Source: Phycisphaerales bacterium
Lineage (GTDB): Bacteria > Planctomycetota > Phycisphaerae > Phycisphaerales > SM1A02
Assembly (NCBI GenBank): GCA_029243925.1
Contig: JAQWRC010000212.1
Location: 1-9,357, forward strand
Direction of reading: 5' to 3'
DNA: 9,357 nt
Shown: positions 1 to 5,371 of the stretch, in pieces
Layout: each line of letters begins with the position of its first letter
Position numbering within the stretch: the first letter of the stretch is position 1
Position numbers and translations under genes: made by a program
The notes under the pieces: generated by a model
Told to the model about the DNA's origin: nothing
The model's database searches: none
The model's input: only the letters and a program-made list of their open reading frames with translations

Positions 1-320
1 GACCCATTCGTCGGATCACCCGCGACCGCTTTGGACGCTGCGGCCGCTTGATTTCGAGCTTCGGTCACGCCTTCAAGCGTTTCACGCTCGTGCTTCATGT
101 ACCCCTTGGCCGTCTCGATCAAATTCGGAATCAGGTCATGACGCCGCGTCAACTGCACATCGATCTGCGCGAATCCATTCTTCACTCGATTGCGCCCCAC
201 AACAAGTTTGTTGTAGATGCTGATAATCATCAAGAGGAGAATGACGGCGACTCCGCCCAGTACAAGGGCGAAGATGACGCCTCCGGTCAGCGCCAGGAAT
301 GGCTGAATATGAATACTCAT
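1..320 (-). CDS. lemA: LemA family membrane protein (5' part; C terminus beyond left edge)
   Basis: The minus-strand frame from ATG at 320-318 stays open to the window edge, giving about 106 codons. LemA proteins usually run to about 185-200 residues, so roughly the first half is present. A short N terminus is followed by one membrane helix at about residues 13-34. Next comes the family's hallmark stretch, [20 protein letters not shown] (residues 35-54), then [20 protein letters not shown] (55-74) and an alanine-rich coiled helix. In the family this is a single-pass membrane protein with a four-helix bundle facing outward. Its molecular role is poorly defined. The start is supported by an AGGAG site 8 nt upstream and by the helix lying right at the N terminus. 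The gene is divergent from the LETM1-like gene at 383. Family assignment is secure; function is not. Confidence 0.9.
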   Translation of the reverse strand, partial: MSIHIQPFLALTGGVIFALVLGGVAVILLLMIISIYNKLVVGRNRVKNGFAQIDVQLTRRHDLIPNLIETAKGYMKHERETLEGVTEARNQAAAASKAVAGDPTNG

Positions 321-328
321 GAGACGTG

Positions 329-333
329 CTCCT
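329..333 (-). promoter_or_regulatory. Ribosome binding site of lemA
   Basis: AGGAG on the minus strand lies 8 nt before the ATG at 320-318. It fixes the lemA start and is one of the two strong Shine-Dalgarno sites in the window. Confidence 0.75.
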
Positions 334-357
334 TCTCATTGCGATAGACTTGCATAC

Positions 358-370
358 CCTATCAAATAGG
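358..370. repeat. 13-bp dyad (CCTAT-CAA-ATAGG) between lemA and the LETM1-like gene
   Basis: A perfect 5-bp inverted repeat with a 3-nt centre sits in the 62-bp divergent intergenic region (321-382), only 12 nt before the ATG at 383. It could be an operator acting on one or both genes. I found no convincing -35/-10 pair in this short interval. A dyad this small can arise by chance, so the regulatory reading is weak. Confidence 0.3.
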
Positions 371-382
371 CGGAATCCGGGA

Positions 383-799
383 ATGCCTGACGAGACATCA
401 CAACCCAATGATGCAGCACCGGCCCCAGAGCACGGCGCTGAGCCAGTTTCGCATGGCGGGTTCATGAATCTGATCGCCCGACAACGGGAAAAGGCGAAAA
501 ACGGATTCAACGTGCTCAAACAACATCTGGCCGAGGAGACCGATGAAACAAAGAGCATGCTCGAGATCTATCACCGCTCACTTGAGGGCAAGGTCACTCG
601 AGAAGAGATGAAGGAAGCCAACGAGCAATTCCTTGATCTCATCCGCATTGCCGGCATGGGCACCTTCTTCAGCATCGTTCCAGGGAGCATGCTGTTGCTG
701 CCCTTGGCGATCGCGGGAGCCAATAAACTCGGCATTCGACTGCTTCCATCCTCATTCGTCCACGACCCACATTCGGATTCAGATACGCCACCGAAGTAA
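383..799 (+). CDS. LETM1-like small membrane protein
   Basis: 138 residues. The N-terminal 26 residues are polar and rich in proline and acidic residues. A charged helical segment follows (about 28-86, including EGKVTREEMKEANEQFLDLI). Next is one strongly hydrophobic segment (about 88-112) and the ending KLGIRLLPSSF (115-125). The pattern of acidic helix, then a DLIRIAG...VPGSMLLLPLAI membrane segment, then LGIRLLPSSF matches the core of LETM1-like domains, found in short bacterial proteins and in mitochondrial LETM1. The mitochondrial protein is implicated in K+/H+ or Ca2+/H+ exchange; no such activity is shown for short bacterial forms. ATG at 383 is chosen. An in-frame GTG at 326 would overlap the lemA ribosome site, and a later ATG at 464 is possible. 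The Shine-Dalgarno site is weak. The gene converges on the large lipoprotein gene, with only 22 nt between the stops and no terminator hairpin. Confidence 0.65.
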   Translation: MPDETSQPNDAAPAPEHGAEPVSHGGFMNLIARQREKAKNGFNVLKQHLAEETDETKSMLEIYHRSLEGKVTREEMKEANEQFLDLIRIAGMGTFFSIVPGSMLLLPLAIAGANKLGIRLLPSSFVHDPHSDSDTPPK

Positions 800-821
800 C
801 GCTTCTGGATGCCAATGCTCA

Positions 822-3800
822 CTATTGAGCTGGAGCGATCACTTTCATCACTCCATTCATCGTCGTCCAGTGCCCCGGGTACGTGCATACATAGACATAG
901 TCACCAGGCACCTCAGGCGCCGTGAACACCAACTCGGCTGAGGAATGTGGATCGACAATCGGAATCCAGTGCAGGATTTCACGCATCCTTGGGACGAAGT
1001 GGCGGCTCTTGGCCTTCGTGGTCGTTCCAAGCAGCGTCGCCTTCCTGCCGATCTCCTTGAGGCTACCGGGTGAGCCAATCACCAGATTGTGTGGCTTGTC
1101 GTCCGGATTTGTCAGCACCAGCCGAACCGGGCTGCCTGCCTCGACGGTGAACTCCTTGATGTCGTAATCCATTCGATACGGTGCAGCGGCGATTTCAATC
1201 GTGGGTACCCGCATCGCAGCAAGTCGTTGTCCAAGATTCGATTCACGATCTCCCATGGCCATAGCCGCAATCAACACAGGATCATCTTGCGACTCAATGG
1301 GAATTGGTTCCACAAGCGCATACACCGAATCTCCGAGCGACTCGGACCAAGGGATCGCGCCGCCGTCGCCCAGCGTCTGCAATGCCGCGACACGTATTCT
1401 TCCCGATGGATCGTCATTCAAAACATGAGCGACTGATTTCTTCGATGCTGGCTGATCCACCTGATGCCACACGGACTTCCGATCTTCATCAAGAATCGTC
1501 AACGTATACCCATCAATGCGCTTCCAGTATGGCTCGTCCTGCCGATTGTGAATGACGATTTCGTCGATGGAATGCATGGCGCCAAGATCAATCTCCCACC
1601 ATGGGTCCCGGCGACCTTCCGTCGTGTGTGATTGCGATCCACTTGCAAACGAGGGGCTCACGTCGCCATCGATCGCACGCTCCGCCACTCCCCCCCATGC
1701 CATCGAGGATTGGCTTGCTTTCGACTGGAGCGCAACATTCCGCCCATCCGAGAACACTTCGACTTCAGCCAGTGTCAATGGCTCTATTCCTGGCAGATCA
1801 ATGCGAACGTAGCGGCCGGTGTACGTTTCATCCGCTTCGGCGTTGGACCCACGCCACGAAAGCGGATCGATGACATATTCGGCCGCACGGATATTGGCGG
1901 CGTCACGCAGTTCACCTTCCGGGAGGAATCGCACTGCTTCAAGCCAGCGCAGGATCGACTGCTCCGTCCTGCTTTCCTCCAGATACTTCGACACATCTTC
2001 GTGCGCAATCATGCTGGCCGCGAACAGTGCACATCGCGTCGACTCAAGTCGGGATTCTACCAACGATTTAAGCAATTCCGTGCGGATGGAATGCAGTTCA
2101 GCCGGTGCCATCCTGTGCAGCATCTTCCCCGGCTCGCTGGAATCACCAGCGTCGCGAGCATCATCGCGATTCAGTTCATCAAGCCACGCGTTGGCCATCG
2201 CCACGTTCTGCTGCGCGGCCACTGCTTCCAGTGCGGCCATGCGACGATCCACTGGAGTATCAGGACGCCGTAGCAACGTTCGTTCCACAGATGGCAGAGC
2301 CTGCATTCGCATCAACTCTTGTGTTGAAACACCAAGGAGCAGATCATCGATGGCTGACGGATTGTCCTCCGCATAGGACCAATTGCCCTGCATCGCCTTA
2401 GTCCAATGTGGCGCCAGCTCGATCATCGTCTGTTCCAATACATGATCAAGAGTGCGATCGCCGGGGTGCTTTGCCGCTTCCAGCGCAATCTCCGCTCCAT
2501 CGAGATTGTCCAGCCAGGATGCTGCGACCACCGCTTCCAATCGAACACGCGGAGCGGAATCGTTGGCGGCGGCATGCAACAGATCAACTGCATCGGGCAC
2601 GCGGTCAGCCCAGGCCGAAAGTACGCGGACGCCCGCCGCTCGAGCGCGCGGTTCCGGGCTGGAAAGTACGCGCCGTAGATGTTCGACGTCGACGACATCA
2701 TGATTTTGCAGCACCCAGAGCGCTTCCAGTTGATCGTGCTCGGTCGCATCCGCTTCGGCCGTCCACGCTCCGCCTGCAGCAATGACTTCCTCTGTCGGCT
2801 TGTTGCGAAGCGCAAGACGAGCCCGATCCCGCGTACGTCGCTCAGGGTGCTCAAGCACCGCAAACAACTCCGGCGTACTCATGTCAGATACATCGACGAC
2901 TTCCGACAACGGGGCATCACTGCGCACCATGCGCCAGACCCGTCCGTGTGCATGGTCCCGATTCGGATCACGCAAGGAATGTTGCATGTGCCCGATGAGC
3001 GGGTTGTACCAATCAACGAACCACAGTGCTCCGTCAGGACCAACCTGGATATCACAGGGGCGGAACAATGGATCATTCGACACGAGCAGATCCTGCTGGT
3101 GCGTGCCCTTGATGCCCGAGCCGACATCGGAAAGGTCATGCTGGCGTATCCCTCTCAGCGTAATCACGTTCGTCAACAGGTAGTCACCCTGCAGATCGTC
3201 ACCGAGATGCTCGCTGGAAACGACCTCGCATCCCCCGGTTGGTCGAATGCTCTTGTCTTCAAATGAAGGCACGCCGCGGTGCTTGCGCTCGTAGCTCATC
3301 TTCGATGCGATGTTGGCACCGAGGTAGTTTGCGCCACCTGAGGCATCAGCGACGTAGTCCTGTCCCCAATCATCAAAGACATGGCCCCACGGATTCGCAA
3401 ATCCGTATGAAACATGCACTCGCATCTTGCCGGTTCGTGGTTCGTAGCGGAAGACGGCTCCATTCTTGACGCGAACAGGGCCGTGTGGCGTTTCCACCTG
3501 CGAATGGTGGAAGGTCCCTTCCTGAAAATAGAGGCCGCCGCCAGGCCCCCACTCAAATGCGCTCAGCGCATGGTGACTGTCTTCGGTGCCGAATCCATGC
3601 AGCACGACTTCGCTCGTGTCAGCCTTGCCATCACCATCGGTGTCCTGAAGAAACAGAAGATTCGGTTGTGCTGCCACATACACGCCGCCATCCCCCAGTT
3701 CGAATCCTGTCGGCACATGCAGCCCTTCTGCAAAGACGTCACAGGTATCTGCTCGTCCATCGCCATCGGTGTCCTCGAGCACGAGCAACTTGTCTTCTGG

Positions 3801-5063
3801 CTCCACGCCCGGGAGATACTGTGGGTAGGTCGGAATGGCAAGGACCCAGAGACGCCCCTGCTCATCGAAGGACAATGCAACTGGATTGGCAAGTTCCGGA
3901 AAGTCCTGTTCACTGGCGAAGCATTCCAGTGCATAGCCTTCGGGGACATCGAACCCGGCCTTCGTATCAGCCGGATCGCGAAAGACGATATCGGGCCCGG
4001 CGTAGTTGCTTTCGATGTCGGTGAATGCTCCTGTATCGTCATCATTGATCGGACCAGGATCACGCCCTGCGGCAAGTGCATGCACACGGTCATCGCGATG
4101 CGCGACCATCGCGTCCAACTTGGCCATTTCCGCCGGGAAGTTCACAACGCCGAATGGGTTCTTTCGTCCACCCATGACGTAATAGGAGTTGATCGGGCGG
4201 TACCGATAGAAGAACTGCCGATTCTTCTCCACGACAGCCGCTCGCAATGGCGCAAGCCCTTCCCAATCCGCTTCCGGGAAATTCGGGTCAGGAGCAGGCG
4301 CATCAGAGTTGAAGACCGTGTGGAACAGGTGCTCACTAATGAGTTGATTGCCTTGTTCGTTCAGATGTATGCCGTTGATGGTGAACCGTGGGCCAATCGG
4401 AACATCCCACAGTGCCATCGATGGCTCATGCAGATCGACGAACCGAACTCCCTGCTCCTGAGCAACCATGCGCATCGACTCCGTATATGCGGCAAGATCG
4501 ACATTGTGATCCGCCCCATCCGGGAAATCGCCGCCCAAGGACTCATGAGCAATCGGTGAAACGAGAAGAATGTCCGGCAACGCGCCTCCGGGCTTGAGAT
4601 CGCGCATCGATGCAATGAACTCTCGCAACGACTCCTCGAAATCAGCCCGACCAGCTTCACCTGCAAACGACTCATTCATCCCAAAGCAGGCAATGATGAT
4701 GTCAGCCTGCTCTTGAACCAGGTATTCCTCCATCGTGCCGAAGTCCAAAGGCCGGGGCTGCAACGACGGCGTATCGCCAGACCAGCCCAGATTGCGCACG
4801 ACCAGTTCATGATCTGGGTACGCATCGTGAAGCAGGGTTTCAAAATGTCCGAAATGCGCCATGCGTTCGGCAAAGGTGTTGCCAACGATGACGGCATGAT
4901 CGCCCTTGTCTGGCACCAATGGCCCGGTTGGAACCTCGTACGTTTCACCATGTCCATGGCCCATTGGTGCCGAATGCTCAGCCTGGCCATGCTCCTCATG
5001 GCCGCCACAGGAGACCAACAGCAAGAAGGCGAGCGTGATCCAGAACGAGGCGAAGTATTTCAT
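822..5063 (-). CDS. Giant lipoprotein: degenerate SGNH + PVC propeller + HEAT + F5/8C + blue-copper domain
   Basis: 1413 residues, probably exported and lipid-anchored. The start at 5063 is set by a clear lipoprotein signal, MKYFASFWITLAFLLLVSCG, with lipobox LVSC and Cys19; an upstream extension to 5153 would bury it. Domains in order: His-rich tether (20-40); SGNH/GDSL-like domain (about 50-250) with block I VIVGNTFAERM, block III GMNE and block V INGIHL; a linker; the PVC-type putative dehydrogenase propeller (about 368-712) with DTDGDGRAD, DTDGDGKAD and VLHGFGTEDSHH; HEAT-like helices (about 728-1065); an F5/8 type C domain (about 1082-1200); one more HEAT-like unit (about 1216-1232); and a C-terminal cupredoxin (about 1300-1410). 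The cupredoxin keeps a full type-1 copper ligand set: H1325 in PHN, then C1393, H1398 and M1402, with azurin spacing of +5 and +9. Related planctomycete proteins usually end in a CxxCH cytochrome c domain; none is present here. The likely role is periplasmic or surface oxidation or binding of a carbohydrate-like substrate with electron transfer through copper. The domains are visible; the reaction and substrate are unknown. No strong ribosome site is seen. Confidence 0.88.
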   Translation of the reverse strand: MKYFASFWITLAFLLLVSCGGHEEHGQAEHSAPMGHGHGETYEVPTGPLVPDKGDHAVIVGNTFAERMAHFGHFETLLHDAYPDHELVVRNLGWSGDTPSLQPRPLDFGTMEEYLVQEQADIIIACFGMNESFAGEAGRADFEESLREFIASMRDLKPGGALPDILLVSPIAHESLGGDFPDGADHNVDLAAYTESMRMVAQEQGVRFVDLHEPSMALWDVPIGPRFTINGIHLNEQGNQLISEHLFHTVFNSDAPAPDPNFPEADWEGLAPLRAAVVEKNRQFFYRYRPINSYYVMGGRKNPFGVVNFPAEMAKLDAMVAHRDDRVHALAAGRDPGPINDDDTGAFTDIESNYAGPDIVFRDPADTKAGFDVPEGYALECFASEQDFPELANPVALSFDEQGRLWVLAIPTYPQYLPGVEPEDKLLVLEDTDGDGRADTCDVFAEGLHVPTGFELGDGGVYVAAQPNLLFLQDTDGDGKADTSEVVLHGFGTEDSHHALSAFEWGPGGGLYFQEGTFHHSQVETPHGPVRVKNGAVFRYEPRTGKMRVHVSYGFANPWGHVFDDWGQDYVADASGGANYLGANIASKMSYERKHRGVPSFEDKSIRPTGGCEVVSSEHLGDDLQGDYLLTNVITLRGIRQHDLSDVGSGIKGTHQQDLLVSNDPLFRPCDIQVGPDGALWFVDWYNPLIGHMQHSLRDPNRDHAHGRVWRMVRSDAPLSEVVDVSDMSTPELFAVLEHPERRTRDRARLALRNKPTEEVIAAGGAWTAEADATEHDQLEALWVLQNHDVVDVEHLRRVLSSPEPRARAAGVRVLSAWADRVPDAVDLLHAAANDSAPRVRLEAVVAASWLDNLDGAEIALEAAKHPGDRTLDHVLEQTMIELAPHWTKAMQGNWSYAEDNPSAIDDLLLGVSTQELMRMQALPSVERTLLRRPDTPVDRRMAALEAVAAQQNVAMANAWLDELNRDDARDAGDSSEPGKMLHRMAPAELHSIRTELLKSLVESRLESTRCALFAASMIAHEDVSKYLEESRTEQSILRWLEAVRFLPEGELRDAANIRAAEYVIDPLSWRGSNAEADETYTGRYVRIDLPGIEPLTLAEVEVFSDGRNVALQSKASQSSMAWGGVAERAIDGDVSPSFASGSQSHTTEGRRDPWWEIDLGAMHSIDEIVIHNRQDEPYWKRIDGYTLTILDEDRKSVWHQVDQPASKKSVAHVLNDDPSGRIRVAALQTLGDGGAIPWSESLGDSVYALVEPIPIESQDDPVLIAAMAMGDRESNLGQRLAAMRVPTIEIAAAPYRMDYDIKEFTVEAGSPVRLVLTNPDDKPHNLVIGSPGSLKEIGRKATLLGTTTKAKSRHFVPRMREILHWIPIVDPHSSAELVFTAPEVPGDYVYVCTYPGHWTTMNGVMKVIAPAQ

Positions 5064-5145
5064 GACACCATGGTACGTACAGCCGCCATGGACCTCTTCC
5101 AATGGGCTTCTGCACCGTTTCCGGCCTGAGACCAATGCGGGGGAT

Positions 5146-5179
5146 ACGCCCAAAATACGTTCTCAGACGCCAAAAACGT
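5146..5179. repeat. Tandem operator-like repeat, 21-bp period
   Basis: Two copies of a similar element, ACGCCCAAAATACGT (5146-5160) and ACGCCAAAAACGT (5167-5179), start 21 bp apart, about two turns of B-DNA. Each copy is also a partial dyad (ACG...CGT). The spacing and the A-rich centres suggest a paired binding site for a transcription factor, placed 84-118 bp upstream of the lipoprotein start. No binding family can be named. Confidence 0.4.
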
Positions 5180-5237
5180 CGATCTTCTCCTTATTTGAGC
5201 ATGCTCCCTCACGGCTAGATGTGCTGAAGCTGTTTTT

Positions 5238-5270
5238 TGGCCCTGAAAGGCCATTTCTGGATTTTTCAGG
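5238..5270 (+). repeat. Overlapping inverted repeats in the probable 5' leader of the Cys-repeat/dockerin gene
   Basis: CCTGAAA (5242-5248) pairs perfectly with TTTCAGG (5264-5270) across 15 nt. A competing hairpin pairs TGGCC (5238-5242) with GGCCA (5249-5253). The two overlap and could not form together. They might be a leader structure or a protein site; the stems are short, and transcription of this stretch is not shown. Confidence 0.35.
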
Positions 5271-5307
5271 ATTGAAGTGTGAGATCTCCCATCTGGGCAC
5301 AGAAGCA

Positions 5308-5328
5308 GGTTGAACCAATGTTTCAACC
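5308..5328 (+). repeat. Inverted repeat GGTTGAA-7 nt-TTCAACC upstream of the Cys-repeat/dockerin gene
   Basis: A perfect 7-bp inverted repeat with a 7-nt centre ends 43 nt before the ATG at 5372. It could be an operator (21 bp overall) or a hairpin in the mRNA leader. It is not followed by a T run, so it is not a terminator. Confidence 0.4.
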
Positions 5329-5371
5329 GGCCGTTTCGCAAGGGAACCGCCCTAACGAGATGAGAGATCCC

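Larger units (their letters stand above)
5064..5371. other. Divergent intergenic region of the two large exported-protein genes
   Basis: These 308 bp separate the start of the giant lipoprotein gene (minus) from the start of the Cys-repeat/dockerin gene (plus). I see no credible gene here; open frames entering it are N-terminal extensions of the flanking genes that would precede clear signal peptides. It holds the tandem ACGCC...ACGT repeat at 5146-5179 and the inverted repeats at 5238-5270 and 5308-5328. I could not assign a convincing sigma-70-type promoter in either direction. Confidence 0.6.

Noticed and set aside
800..821. Shared terminator between the convergent LETM1-like and lipoprotein genes
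   Set aside because: The 22-nt gap has no stem-loop or T run; any terminator would have to lie inside the coding regions.
3414..4559. Plus-strand open frame of 381 codons inside the giant lipoprotein gene
   Set aside because: It lies in the codon-aligned antisense register, where stops appear only opposite TTA, CTA or TCA codons, which the sense gene rarely uses. It has no ribosome site, and its product shows no recognisable domain, while the sense strand has clear domains throughout.
822..5063. Haem-binding CxxCH motif expected in a PVC-type protein
   Set aside because: All cysteines were checked (residues 19, 126, 381, 441, 612, 670, 1011, 1393); none forms CxxCH.
5064..5153. N-terminal extension of the giant lipoprotein to 5153
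   Set aside because: It would put 30 charged residues before a textbook lipoprotein signal peptide and cover the tandem repeat.
5279..5371. N-terminal extension of the dockerin protein to GTG at 5279
   Set aside because: It would place 31 residues before the signal peptide; ATG at 5372 (or 5360) fits secretion.
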